NCBI RefSeq assembly: GCF_016904955.1
Contig: NZ_JADIKE010000039.1
Span: 62,001 to 126,000, forward strand
Direction: 5' to 3'
Origin: Dyella flava
GTDB lineage: Bacteria; Pseudomonadota; Gammaproteobacteria; Xanthomonadales; Rhodanobacteraceae
DNA length: 64,000 nucleotides
Shown piece by piece: positions 26,028 through 35,166 of the stretch (its first letter is position 1; every line of letters begins with the position of its first letter). The notes under the pieces are model-generated. The model was not told where the DNA came from, ran no database searches, and saw nothing but the letters and a program-made list of their open reading frames with translations. Both the position numbers and the translations under genes were made by a program.

Positions 26028-27548
26028 TCAGCGTACGTCGTAAAGCGTTTTCACATCCTGCAGCAAGGCTGCCTGGCTGCTCGGACGTGCGTAGAACATG
26101 TGGCCGCCAGGATATTCCTTCACCTGCACCTGGGTCGGGTCGCCCATCGCCGGCATCTGGTCGACGATCAGCACCGAGGCCATGAACGGGCAGGAAAGAT
26201 CATCCCAGCCGTGTGCGATCAGTACGCGCAGGCTCGGATCGTTGGCGACCGCCTCGCGCAGCTGATCCACTGAACCGCTGTTGGCGTCGTCATCCTCATG
26301 CCAGAGCTTGTTCACCTGATAGCTCAGCGCGTTATAGCGTCCGTCGTACTTCCAGCCCACCGTCTGGGTGACGAAGTTGACCATCGCGGTCGTCGTCGGC
26401 GCGATGATGCCGTTGAGGATCGGATCGCCACCCACCTGATGCGGCGCATACGGGAAAGGATCCCAGGCGGTGACATTGGAATCGTAGCGGCTGCCGAGCT
26501 TGCCCTCGGCGCGATACACCTCGCGCAGATAGGCCTGTGTTTCCAGGCGGCCGCCGGAGCGCTTCACGAACACCGGGTCGAGGCCGGTCAACTCGGTTAC
26601 TTTCTGGATCATCGCATCCGTGGCAGCCGGGTCGGTGCGTCCCTTCATCAAGGTCGTTGCGTAGTCACCGCGCGTGTACGCGATGATCGGCGCCATGGCC
26701 TCTGGCGTCAGACGGTGTTCGCGTTCCAATTGGGCGGCGGCGATGGAGGGCAGGGTGAGCATCCATGGCAGCGGCGAGACGTTTTCATTGTCGGAAGCGG
26801 CAGCGTCGAGATAGGGCGACAACAACACCATGCCATTCATCGCGACACCGAGCTGCGTCTGCAGGTATTCGGTGACGCGCGGGCCGCGAAAGCCGCCATA
26901 GCTTTCACCGACCAGATATTTGCGCGACTCCATGCGGCCGTTCTTGACCAGCCAGTCGTAGATGATGCGCGAGAGATATTTGATGTCGTTGTCGGTGCTG
27001 TAGAACAGCGTCGTGGCCTTGTCTTCCGGCACCATCGCGCGGCTGTAGCCGGTACCGATGGGATCGATGAAGACCAGGTCGGTGAAGCCGATCCAGGTGC
27101 CGGGGTTGTCGTGCAACACGGCTGGATCGGAGGGATTGTCACCATCCACGCCGAAGTTCACCCGCTTCGGGCCGATGGCGCCAAAGTTGAGATACACCGA
27201 GGATGCGCCGGGTCCACCATTGAGTGCGAACGTCACCGGCCGGTTCTTGCCAGGCATGGTGTAGGCGGTAAAGACCACCTGGCCGGTGACATTGCCCTTT
27301 TCGTCGCGCACCGGGAGGGTCCCGACCGTCACGGTGTACTTCAGAGTGCGTCCATCGACCTCGACGGACTGGCTTACGTGCGCATCGGCAGGGAACGGTG
27401 GCAGGTGAAACCCATCTGCATCGGCGCCGTCCTGGGCAGTCGGTGTCTTGGCGTCGTCGCCGGCGAAAGCGGGAGAGTAGCTGGCGACGATCAGGGTGGC
27501 GAACAGGGCAGACTGCAGAATCTTGCGCACAACGGTTCCTCGGGACAT
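26028..27548 (-). CDS. Exported S10-family serine carboxypeptidase
   Basis: A 506-residue periplasmic or secreted peptidase. Signal peptide ends near AFAG (residue about 30). Family S10 marks are LNGGPGASS (about 109-117), the nucleophile motif GESYGG with Ser216, an acid in HGWDDLSCPF (near 440) and His in GGHMFY near the C-terminus. S10 peptidases remove C-terminal residues from peptides at acid pH. An upstream frame extends 56 codons, but the ATG chosen is followed directly by the signal peptide. It may feed oligopeptides to the OPT transporter encoded nearby, though that link is inferred from proximity only. Confidence 0.93.
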   Translation of the reverse strand: MSRGTVVRKILQSALFATLIVASYSPAFAGDDAKTPTAQDGADADGFHLPPFPADAHVSQSVEVDGRTLKYTVTVGTLPVRDEKGNVTGQVVFTAYTMPGKNRPVTFALNGGPGASSVYLNFGAIGPKRVNFGVDGDNPSDPAVLHDNPGTWIGFTDLVFIDPIGTGYSRAMVPEDKATTLFYSTDNDIKYLSRIIYDWLVKNGRMESRKYLVGESYGGFRGPRVTEYLQTQLGVAMNGMVLLSPYLDAAASDNENVSPLPWMLTLPSIAAAQLEREHRLTPEAMAPIIAYTRGDYATTLMKGRTDPAATDAMIQKVTELTGLDPVFVKRSGGRLETQAYLREVYRAEGKLGSRYDSNVTAWDPFPYAPHQVGGDPILNGIIAPTTTAMVNFVTQTVGWKYDGRYNALSYQVNKLWHEDDDANSGSVDQLREAVANDPSLRVLIAHGWDDLSCPFMASVLIVDQMPAMGDPTQVQVKEYPGGHMFYARPSSQAALLQDVKTLYDVR

Positions 27549-27696
27549 ACGAATCCCAAAGACTAACCAAGCACGGGGCCCATGCATTGTGCACAAAGGC
27601 ATGGTTGCGGACTGCGTCGCAGCGGCCGCATCCGGGCGTTGAAGCGCTTGCTGCGCTGCATTAGATTTCGCGTTGTCTGTTGAAGGGGATTCCACG

Positions 27697-28227
27697 ATGA
27701 AACGCTTGTTGGTCATTGGTGCCGCAGCACTGCTCAGTGCCTGCGGTGGTCAGGTTGTACATGCGCCCGCGCCCATCGGCGATTTGGTGAAGCCGGGGAC
27801 GCCGCCGTGGCTGACGGTGACTGGTGGCGAGGACAAGCTCGAAGTGCGCGGGCTCGACCACAAGTTGTTGCTGGAGCCGGCGCCGGAGCTGGCGACAGCG
27901 GTGCAATCGCAGCTTGGTACCCAGGTGCTGCCCAGCTATTTCCAGGGTCTGGTCGTGACCTGTTCGTCGCTGGCTACGACGCTGCACGTGGACGAGAAGA
28001 AGGCGCCCGGCGAACTGCAGTTGGAAATGAGCCTGCACTGTGGCATCTGGGCGCGCGGCTTTGACGCCGATCACGACTACAAGGTGCACGTATCGACCGC
28101 CGTATCGGACGGCGCTAGCGACCAGGGGTACGCACAAGCGCTGCCGGTGCTGCTGGCCAATGGCGCCAACGACGTGGCGGCCCGGTTGCGCGGTGACTTG
28201 CAGAAGTTCGCCAATACCCCGCGCTAA
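27697..28227 (+). CDS. Putative lipoprotein, function unknown
   Basis: A 176-residue lipoprotein: the signal peptide ends in the lipobox LLSAC with Cys17. The rest has no motif I recognise. It is rich in beta-strand-like patterns (LTVTGGEDKLEVRGLDHKLLLEP, LATTLHVDEK). The start has GAAGGGGA 7 nt upstream. Divergent from the S10 peptidase gene with about 150 bp between starts, and followed by a hairpin. Confidence 0.8.
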   Translation: MKRLLVIGAAALLSACGGQVVHAPAPIGDLVKPGTPPWLTVTGGEDKLEVRGLDHKLLLEPAPELATAVQSQLGTQVLPSYFQGLVVTCSSLATTLHVDEKKAPGELQLEMSLHCGIWARGFDADHDYKVHVSTAVSDGASDQGYAQALPVLLANGANDVAARLRGDLQKFANTPR

Positions 28228-28250
28228 GCCTCGGCGCTAAAACCTGAGCG

Positions 28251-28274
28251 AGGACACCCGGCAGCGGGTGTCCT
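28251..28274 (+). terminator. Hairpin after the lipoprotein gene
   Basis: A perfect 10-bp stem, AGGACACCCG with CGGGTGTCCT, around GCAG, 24 nt after the stop codon. No clear T-tract, so it is a probable terminator. Confidence 0.6.
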
Positions 28275-28354
28275 TGCTGTCCGCTACACGTCGGGCAACA
28301 TCGATCCTGCGATCCACGCTATCTTGTTAGCTGGACAGCAAGGGGAGACCGCCC

Positions 28355-30358
28355 GTGAACACAGCACCTGGACCCGGCGCCGCACCGCGCGCCGAACTCA
28401 CCCTCCGCGGCCTGATCATAGGCTTCGTGATCACGCTCGTGTTCACGGCGGCCAACGTGTTCTTCGGCCTGAAGGCCGGCCTGACCTTCGCCACCTCGAT
28501 TCCGGCGGCGGTGATCTCGATGGCCATCCTGCGCGCGATGAAGAACGCGACGATCCAGGAAAACAACATCGTGCAGACGGTCGCCTCAGCCGCCGGCACG
28601 CTCTCGTCGATCATCTTCGTGCTGCCGGGGCTGATCATCGTCGGCTGGTGGACCGGCTTTCCGTTCTGGGTCTCGTTTGGCATCTGTGCCGCCGGCGGCA
28701 TCCTTGGCGTGATGTACACCATCCCGCTGCGCCGCGCACTGGTGACTGATTCCGATCTGCCGTATCCGGAAGGTGTGGCGTGCGCCGAAGTGCTGAAGGT
28801 GGGTTCGGGAGAGGCCTCCGGCGAAGCTTCGGCTTCGGCCTCGGTCGAGGGCGGCAGCAGCGGCCTGATGGCCGTGGTGGTCGGCTCGATCGTTTCGGCC
28901 GTGTTTTACCTGATCGTGGAAACCAAGATCTTCGCCAGCGATGTGGTGCAGTATTTCCGCATCGGCGATCGCGGTGCGGCCAGTGGTTACGATTTCAGCC
29001 TGTCCTTTGCGCTGTTTGCGGTTGGACATCTGGTCGGTTTGTGGGTCGGCATCGCCATGCTGTTCGGCGCGCTGATCGGCTGGGGCTGGGCGGTCCCGCA
29101 TTTCACCTTGCTGCATCCGGCTGCAGGTGATGCAGCTGTTGTCGCGCAGGGCGCGTGGAGTCACTATGTGCGCTTCGTCGGCGCAGGCACCATCGGCGTG
29201 GCCGCGATCTGGACGCTGGCCAAGCTGGTCAAGCCGGTCGTCAGCGGTCTGGCCTCGGCGATGGCCGCTTCGCGCGTGCGCAAGTCCGGCAAGGGTGACA
29301 CGCTGCCGCGTACCGAGCAGGACATGCCGATCGGCATCGTCGGTCTGATCGTGCTGATCTGCATGCTGCCCATCGCCTGGCTGCTGGGCCATTTCAGCGT
29401 CACCAGCGGCCTGGGTTCGCACACGACCTTGCTGGTGATTGGCGGTGTGTTGTTCGTACTCATCCTCAGCTTCCTGGTCTCGACCGTGTGCGGCTACATG
29501 GCCGGCTTGATCGGTTCGTCCAACAGTCCGCTCTCGGGCATCGGCATCCTGGTGGTGATCATCGCCGCCTTGCTGCTGGTGGCGGGCGTGAAATCCGATC
29601 TGCCGGCGGATTCCGGCAAGGCGCTGGTGGCCTTTGCGCTGTTCATCACTTCGGTGGTATTTGCGGTGGCAGCGATCGCCAACAACAACCTGCAGGATCT
29701 GAAAACCGGTCAGCTGGTGGATGCAACGCCGTGGCGCCAGCAGGCTGCGCTGGTGATCGGCGTGATCGCCGGCGCGATCGTCATCCCGCCGGTGCTGGAT
29801 CTGCTCAACCACGCCTACGGCTTCCTCGGCGCGCCGGGCGTTGATCCGGCGCACGCGCTGCCCGCGCCGCAGGCAGGTCTGATTTCGGCGCTCGCGCAGG
29901 GCGTTATCCAGAACAATATTGATTGGAGCCTGATCGGCATCGGTGCGCTGATCGGTGCCGGCCTCATCGTGCTCGACGCAATACTGGGGGTTACCACCAA
30001 GTCCGTACGGCTGCCGCCGCTGGCGGTGGGCCTGGGCATCTACCTGCCGACCTCCACCACCTTGATGATCGTGGCCGGTGCCATCGTCGGCTGGTACTTC
30101 GACAAGCGTGCCGACCGCACGCCGAAGGCCGAGGCCACTAAGCAGCTCGGCGTCCTGCTCGCCTCCGGCCTGATCGTGGGTGAGAGCATCATCGGCGTGG
30201 TGGTGGCGGCCATTGTGGTGTTCTCCGGCAAATCCGCGCCGCTGGCACTGGTGGGTGACAGCTTCGAGAATGCATCGATCTGGATCGGCGGGATTGCCTT
30301 CGTACTGGTGACTTACCTGATGTATCGCTGGATTGCTCGTCTGGGCCAGCAGGCCTGA
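28355..30358 (+). CDS. OPT-family oligopeptide transporter
   Basis: A 667-residue inner-membrane protein with about 14-16 helices of the oligopeptide transporter family. It opens with RGLIIGFVITLVFTAANVFFGLKAGLTFATSIPAAV, the characteristic N-terminal helices, and contains DLPYPEGVACAEVLK, a conserved family element with the NPG/PYPxG pattern. OPT members import tri- to hexapeptides or metal-chelating peptides with protons. The start is GTG with GGGGA 7 nt upstream. A palindrome with stem CCCCTCTCC follows the stop. The likely substrate class fits the neighbouring exported peptidase, but this is inference. Confidence 0.93.
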   Translation: MNTAPGPGAAPRAELTLRGLIIGFVITLVFTAANVFFGLKAGLTFATSIPAAVISMAILRAMKNATIQENNIVQTVASAAGTLSSIIFVLPGLIIVGWWTGFPFWVSFGICAAGGILGVMYTIPLRRALVTDSDLPYPEGVACAEVLKVGSGEASGEASASASVEGGSSGLMAVVVGSIVSAVFYLIVETKIFASDVVQYFRIGDRGAASGYDFSLSFALFAVGHLVGLWVGIAMLFGALIGWGWAVPHFTLLHPAAGDAAVVAQGAWSHYVRFVGAGTIGVAAIWTLAKLVKPVVSGLASAMAASRVRKSGKGDTLPRTEQDMPIGIVGLIVLICMLPIAWLLGHFSVTSGLGSHTTLLVIGGVLFVLILSFLVSTVCGYMAGLIGSSNSPLSGIGILVVIIAALLLVAGVKSDLPADSGKALVAFALFITSVVFAVAAIANNNLQDLKTGQLVDATPWRQQAALVIGVIAGAIVIPPVLDLLNHAYGFLGAPGVDPAHALPAPQAGLISALAQGVIQNNIDWSLIGIGALIGAGLIVLDAILGVTTKSVRLPPLAVGLGIYLPTSTTLMIVAGAIVGWYFDKRADRTPKAEATKQLGVLLASGLIVGESIIGVVVAAIVVFSGKSAPLALVGDSFENASIWIGGIAFVLVTYLMYRWIARLGQQA

Positions 30359-30377
30359 GCTATCGGCGGACGCCAAG

Positions 30378-30400
30378 CCCCTCTCCCGCGCGGAGAGGGG
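30378..30400 (+). terminator. Hairpin after the OPT gene
   Basis: The 9-bp stem CCCCTCTCC and GGAGAGGGG encloses CGCGC, 19 nt after the stop codon. It has no T-tract but a G-rich tail. Confidence 0.6.
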
Positions 30401-30458
30401 GTGTGAGTAGCGGGTACAATACGCGCACTGATTCCCACCGGATGCATCCGCCTTGACC

Positions 30459-31523
30459 ATGGTCGGTATCCATGCATCCGCGCCCGATGCGGTGCTGGAT
30501 GCGCTTTTTCTTCCTTTTTCGGACGGCTCGCTGCGCTTGCCCGCGAGTGGTGACGTGCTGTTCCTGCGCGCGCGCGACGGCTATCGTTTGCGTGAAATGG
30601 CGCAGTCCGGCTGGTTATGCGAGCAGAGCTTCAAGCCGTTTGCCGATGCATTGGCGCACAGCGGATTCTTGATCGGCGAGGCTGCGCCCAATGCACGCTT
30701 CAAGCTGGTGCTGGTGTTGCCGCCACGGCAGCGCGAAGAGGCGCGTGCCTTGTTCGCACGCGCAGCGCTGCATGCCGACGGCGGTGGCGTCGTGCTGGCA
30801 TGCGTGCCGAACGCTGAGGGGGCCAAGTCTGCGCAGGCTGATCTGGCGGCCTTGCTGGGCACGATCAGTCATTGCTCCAAACACAAATGCCGTGTGTTCT
30901 GGGGGGAGTCACAGGAGGCCATACGGGATCGCAGCTTGCTGGAGGCGTGGTTGGCGCTGGATCAGCCGCAGGCGAATGCTGCCGGTTATTTCAGCCGGCC
31001 GGGTTTGTTCGCCTGGGATCGCGTGGATACCGCTTCCGAATTGCTTGCAGCCCATTTGCCGGATGATTTGCACGGGCACGTGGCCGACTTCGGCGCCGGC
31101 TACGGTTATCTCGCCACCCAGATCATCGCGCGTTGTCCGCACATCACCGCGCTCGACTTGTACGAAGCTGAGGCGCGTGCGCTGGAACCCGCACGACTCA
31201 ATACCGAATACGCGATCGGCCAAAGCGGGCGCGAGCTGGCATTTGCCGTGCATTGGCACGATGTCACGGCGGGGATCGAGCGGCGTTATGACGTGATCGT
31301 CAGTAATCCGCCGTTCCACCAGGGCAGGGCGGATTTGCCTGATCTCGGCCGGGCTTTCATCGCACGGGCGGCCAATGCCTTGGTGCCGCAAGGACGGTTG
31401 TGGCTGGTGGCCAATCGCCATCTCCCTTACGAGGCGACACTGGCCACGCATTTCGAGCAGGTGCGCATGGTGGCCGTGGAACATGGTTTTAAAGTGATCG
31501 AAGCAAAGGGCGTGCGTGCATGA
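30459..31523 (+). CDS. rRNA (guanine-N2) methyltransferase, RsmC-like
   Basis: A 354-residue SAM-dependent methyltransferase. The N-terminal half is a degenerate methyltransferase fold, and the C-terminal half is catalytic, as in RsmC and RlmG. SAM motif I is VADFGAGYGYLATQI at about residues 203-217, and the N6/N2-adenine/guanine-type motif IV is VSNPPFHQGR near residue 283. The family methylates the exocyclic amine of a guanine in 16S (RsmC, G1207) or 23S rRNA (RlmG). The stop overlaps the downstream pseudouridine synthase start (ATGA). A TTG two codons upstream is an alternative start. Confidence 0.88.
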   Translation: MVGIHASAPDAVLDALFLPFSDGSLRLPASGDVLFLRARDGYRLREMAQSGWLCEQSFKPFADALAHSGFLIGEAAPNARFKLVLVLPPRQREEARALFARAALHADGGGVVLACVPNAEGAKSAQADLAALLGTISHCSKHKCRVFWGESQEAIRDRSLLEAWLALDQPQANAAGYFSRPGLFAWDRVDTASELLAAHLPDDLHGHVADFGAGYGYLATQIIARCPHITALDLYEAEARALEPARLNTEYAIGQSGRELAFAVHWHDVTAGIERRYDVIVSNPPFHQGRADLPDLGRAFIARAANALVPQGRLWLVANRHLPYEATLATHFEQVRMVAVEHGFKVIEAKGVRA

Positions 31524-32239
31524 GGCTGGTCAGGCTGATCGCGAATCTCGGCTATGGCAGCCGCAAGGAAGTCGCATGGATGTTCCGCGAAGGGCGCATC
31601 ACTGATCCGGAAGGTGAAGTGTTGTACGCCGATGACAAGGTGGAACACGCGCAGATCCGGATTGACGGCGAACCGCTGGATCCGCCCACCGGCCTGGTGC
31701 TGATGATGAACAAACCGCTGGGTGTGACCTGTTCGCGCAAGGATCCAGGGAGGGTGGTGTACGACTTGCTGCCGCCGCGCTACCGTGTGCGCAGTCCGGC
31801 GCTATCTACCGTGGGGCGGCTGGATCGTGATACGTCCGGCTTGCTGTTGTTTACGGATGACGGTGCCTTGCTGCACCGGATCATTTCGCCGCGCGCCAAC
31901 ATCAATAAGGTTTACGAGGCGACGCTGGCGCAGGATCTGCGTGGCGATGAGCAAGCCTTGTTTGCCAGCGGCAGCTTGATGCTGGAATCGGAAACCACGC
32001 CGTTGTTGCCGGCCGCGCTTGAGACGCTTGCGCCGCGGCACGCGCGTTTGCGCATTACAGAAGGCCGCTATCACCAGGTGCGCAGAATGTTTGCCGCGAC
32101 CGGCAACCATGTCGACACGTTGCAGCGTTCCGCCATCGGCGGGCTTGCGTTGGATGGTTTGGCGCCGGGTGCGTGGCGTCAGCTAGAAGCAAGCGAGGTG
32201 GCGCGGATTTTCGACAGCGCTGAACCAGCCCGGGATTAG
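31520..32239 (+). CDS. rsuA: 16S rRNA pseudouridine(516) synthase-like protein, RsuA family
   Basis: A 239-residue pseudouridine synthase with a short S4-like start (MRLVRLIANLGYGSRKEV) and a catalytic domain. The active-site motif is GRLDRDTSGLLLFTDDG with catalytic Asp102. EGRYHQVRRMFAATGNHV and the C-terminal IGGLALDGLAPG are the conserved RsuA-type tail. RsuA forms pseudouridine at position 516 of 16S rRNA. It is translationally coupled to the RsmC-like gene through a 4-nt overlap, so both would modify the small subunit from one transcript. RsuA assignment over other RluB/E/F members rests on the C-terminal similarity. Confidence 0.88.
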   Translation: MRLVRLIANLGYGSRKEVAWMFREGRITDPEGEVLYADDKVEHAQIRIDGEPLDPPTGLVLMMNKPLGVTCSRKDPGRVVYDLLPPRYRVRSPALSTVGRLDRDTSGLLLFTDDGALLHRIISPRANINKVYEATLAQDLRGDEQALFASGSLMLESETTPLLPAALETLAPRHARLRITEGRYHQVRRMFAATGNHVDTLQRSAIGGLALDGLAPGAWRQLEASEVARIFDSAEPARD

Positions 32240-32255
32240 CGGGCTGGCGACATCT

Positions 32256-32459
32256 TCACGGCTGGGTCTCGTTCTGGCGGATACGTGCCAGTTCGTCTTC
32301 ACGGCGTGATTGCGCGCTGGACGTCCAGGAGACCAGGTCGAATTCCGGGGTGTTACGTTTGCGACCGCGTGTCGCGTCCTGCGTGATTACTACTGAGAGC
32401 ATCCCTGCTACCAGCTGCATTCCGCGCGAGAAGGCGGAACGAGCGAGAAGCATGTGCAT
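32256..32459 (-). CDS. Small conserved-looking hypothetical protein
   Basis: A 67-residue protein with no recognised domain. The start ATG has GGAG exactly 8 nt upstream, which supports translation. A hydrophobic stretch (MQLVAGMLSVVI) near the N-terminus is followed by a basic segment (RGRKRN) and a polar helical C-terminus (SSAQSRREDELARIRQNE). It lies between the RsuA gene (convergent) and selO (divergent). No function is proposed. Confidence 0.55.
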   Translation of the reverse strand: MHMLLARSAFSRGMQLVAGMLSVVITQDATRGRKRNTPEFDLVSWTSSAQSRREDELARIRQNETQP

Positions 32460-32605
32460 ATTGTTTACTCCATCGACTGCCCCTGCGCAGCCGCGAGCGC
32501 ACTTTAGCAAGGATCGAACGTGAATGTATAGGTAATGTGAAGATCTTTACACTACCCGTGCCATCAGTCTTGCATTGGCGACAAGCCGCCCGAATATGCC
32601 CGCTC

Positions 32606-34171
32606 ATGCCCTTGACATCCCTGCAATTTGATAACGCCTTCATCCGCGAACTGCCTGGCGATAGCGATCGCGGCCTTGGTGCTCGCCAAGTGCATGGCGC
32701 GATGTATTCACGGGTGGATCCCAGCCCGGTGGCCGCGCCGCGCGTGATTGCCTGGTCGCACGAAGTGGCATCCGCGCTCGGCCTGAGCGAAGCGGATATC
32801 GCCAATCCGCTTTTTGCTCAGGTATTCGGCGGCAACGGCATGATGAATGGCATGCAGCCATGGGCCTCCAATTACGGTGGTCATCAGTTCGGCGTGTGGG
32901 CCGGGCAACTCGGCGATGGGCGCGCGATTTCGCTCGGCGAAGTCATCAACGGGCAGGGGGAACGGCTGGAGCTGCAACTCAAGGGGGCGGGCGCGACACC
33001 GTATTCGCGTGGTGCGGATGGTCGCGCGGTACTGCGTTCCTCGATCCGCGAATTTCTGTGCAGCGAGGCGATGCATCACCTCGGTGTTCCCACGACGCGC
33101 GCGCTCAGCCTGGTGCTGACTGGCGATCTGGTCGAACGTGACATGTTCTACGACGGTCATCCTCAGGAGGAGCAGGGAGCGATCGTTTGCCGGGTGGCGC
33201 CTTCGTTCATTCGTTTCGGGCACTTCGAACTGCCCACTTCGCGCGGCGATGTCGATCTGTTGCGCCAGTTGGTCGACTTCACGATCCGGCGCGACTTTCC
33301 TGATCTCCATGGTCGTGATGAAACACGCTACAGCGACTGGTTTGCCGAAGTCTGCGTGCGCACCGCGCGGATGATGGCCCACTGGATGCGCGTGGGTTTC
33401 GTGCATGGCGTGATGAACACCGACAACATGTCGATACTCGGCCTCACCATCGACTACGGTCCGTATGGCTGGATCGATGATTTCGACCTGGACTGGACAC
33501 CCAACACCACCGATGCCATGCGCCGTCGTTATCGTTTCGGACAGCAGCCGAACGTTGCCTGGTGGAATTTGAGCAGGCTGGCTTCGGCGCTGGCGCCATT
33601 GTTCGACGATGTGGCGCCTCTGCAGGCAGGCCTGGATCGTTACGCCAGCGAATATGCCGTGCAGGCGCGCAACCATATCGCGGCCAAGCTCGGCTTTGCG
33701 GCATGCCGCGATGATGACGTAAAGCGCATGGAGGCGTTGCAAGAGCTGATGCAGCGGGCGGAAGTGGACATGACCCTGTTCTTCCGCGCCTTGAGCGGTG
33801 TCGATCCGCAGTCGCCTGATCTCGCGCCGCTGGCCCACGCGTTTTACGACGAGGCGAAGCGCGAAGCGGCAACAGCGGATTTTCTCCGCTGGCTGGAGGA
33901 TTACGCGGCGCGGCTGCGGGAAGATCCGTTATCGCCGGAACTGCGGCGTCAGCAGATGCATGCCGCCAACCCTTGCTACGTCTTGCGCAACTATCTGGCG
34001 CAGGAAGCGATCGACCGCGCGACCGAGGGCGATTACGAAGGCATTCATACGTTGCTTGAGGTGCTGCGGCATCCGTATGACGAACAGCCAGGTCGTGAGC
34101 ATTACGCGCAGAAGCGGCCGGAATGGGCGAAATCCCGCGCGGGCTGTTCGATGCTTTCCTGTAGCTCCTGA
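32606..34171 (+). CDS. selO: Protein adenylyltransferase SelO (YdiU)
   Basis: A 521-residue pseudokinase-fold enzyme that transfers AMP to Ser, Thr or Tyr of target proteins, known to support redox homeostasis. Conserved parts: NYGGHQFGVWAGQLGDGRA, GAGATPYSRGADGRAVLRSS, VHGVMNTDNMSILGLTIDYGPYGWIDD and AANPCYVLRNYLAQ. The C-terminus ends in GCSMLSCSS, the conserved Cys-x(3)-Cys end where eukaryotic forms carry selenocysteine. An upstream frame extends 23 codons, but the conserved region begins with MPLTSLQFDN. It is monocistronic, with the SH3 gene convergent. Confidence 0.95.
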   Translation: MPLTSLQFDNAFIRELPGDSDRGLGARQVHGAMYSRVDPSPVAAPRVIAWSHEVASALGLSEADIANPLFAQVFGGNGMMNGMQPWASNYGGHQFGVWAGQLGDGRAISLGEVINGQGERLELQLKGAGATPYSRGADGRAVLRSSIREFLCSEAMHHLGVPTTRALSLVLTGDLVERDMFYDGHPQEEQGAIVCRVAPSFIRFGHFELPTSRGDVDLLRQLVDFTIRRDFPDLHGRDETRYSDWFAEVCVRTARMMAHWMRVGFVHGVMNTDNMSILGLTIDYGPYGWIDDFDLDWTPNTTDAMRRRYRFGQQPNVAWWNLSRLASALAPLFDDVAPLQAGLDRYASEYAVQARNHIAAKLGFAACRDDDVKRMEALQELMQRAEVDMTLFFRALSGVDPQSPDLAPLAHAFYDEAKREAATADFLRWLEDYAARLREDPLSPELRRQQMHAANPCYVLRNYLAQEAIDRATEGDYEGIHTLLEVLRHPYDEQPGREHYAQKRPEWAKSRAGCSMLSCSS

Positions 34172-34228
34172 GAGCGATGTGATCATTGGCATCGGGAGTC
34201 GCACGGACTCCCGATGCCCGGTTCCCGG

Positions 34229-35023
34229 CTATGGATTGCCGTTGTTTCCGTTGTTTCCATTATTTCCCTGCTGCGGACGCGGGCGAGGCGCCGGCTTGTT
34301 GCCATTGTTGCTAGGCGACTGAGGCCGATTGCCTCCCGGGGGCTGCGGGCGATTGCCGTTGCCGGGTGGCTGTGGCTGGTTGCCACCTGGTGGTTGCGGG
34401 CGATTGCCTCCACCGGGTGGTGGTTGAGGCCGGTTACCTCCCGGGGGCGGCGGACGATTGCCATTGCCCGGAGGCTGCGGGCGGTTACCACCTGGCGGCG
34501 GAGGCCGATTACCACCCGGCGGTTGCGGCCGGTTGCCTCCGGGCGGTCCCGGCGGCCTGGCGCCACCCGGTGGGCCGACGGGTGGGCGAGGCCGCATGGG
34601 CGGCCGTCCAGGTGGCCGGATCGGAATGGGCCGTCCATACCAGCGGGCGCGATCGCGATAGAAAGGCCGGTTCAAGTAATAGTCCGCCCAATACGTGCCG
34701 ATGACGAACGAGACGATCGGGATGCCGATCTGCGACCCGTAATCGGCCACGTAGACGGGCTGATTGTTGTACATGTAAGCAATGTAGGTGCCGGCCACCC
34801 AACCGCGATTGGGGCCGGCAATGACATCGCACCATTGCCATCCCGTTGTGCAGCCTTGAACCGAAACCCACGAGTTGACCGGCACAACCTGCACGATCGG
34901 ATATTGCGAATCCGGTCCGGCGCGCATGTTGACGTTGGTGATGACGTAGCCGTCCGCAGCAAAGGCCGCTGCGGGAACCATCATCATCAGGGCGGCCGCG
35001 ACCGACCAGAGCATTCGTTTCAT
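34229..35023 (-). CDS. Exported SH3-domain protein with Pro-Gly-Asn repeats
   Basis: A 264-residue protein with a signal peptide (cleaved near AFAAD), one bacterial SH3 domain (about 25-78; NVNMRAGPDSQYPIV, SWVSVQGC, RGWVAGTYI), a linker with aromatic residues, then about 130 residues of PPGGNRPQ-type repeats and an NNGNN tail. SH3_3 domains in this setting typically bind peptidoglycan, so it is probably cell-envelope associated. The Pro-rich region should be extended. The start has GGAGGATT 8 nt upstream. A short frame extends upstream. Confidence 0.87.
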   Translation of the reverse strand: MKRMLWSVAAALMMMVPAAAFAADGYVITNVNMRAGPDSQYPIVQVVPVNSWVSVQGCTTGWQWCDVIAGPNRGWVAGTYIAYMYNNQPVYVADYGSQIGIPIVSFVIGTYWADYYLNRPFYRDRARWYGRPIPIRPPGRPPMRPRPPVGPPGGARPPGPPGGNRPQPPGGNRPPPPGGNRPQPPGNGNRPPPPGGNRPQPPPGGGNRPQPPGGNQPQPPGNGNRPQPPGGNRPQSPSNNGNKPAPRPRPQQGNNGNNGNNGNP

Positions 35024-35166
35024 CGGGCAATCCTCCAGCAGCATTCAGGCGGTGGACGTACGACGTTAATGCGTGGGCATCATGACCCAATTTCTGCGCG
35101 CATGCATGGCCAGACGACAGCTAGCGGCTCAGGCCTTCAGCGGGGGCTGTGGGAGCCAGAGAACGC

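Noticed and set aside
28586..30460. A 624-codon frame on the minus strand opposite the OPT transporter gene
   Set aside because: Long open frames on the opposite strand are common in high-GC genes. Its translation is rich in Asp, Arg, Gln and His with no domain, whereas the + strand frame is a clear OPT transporter.
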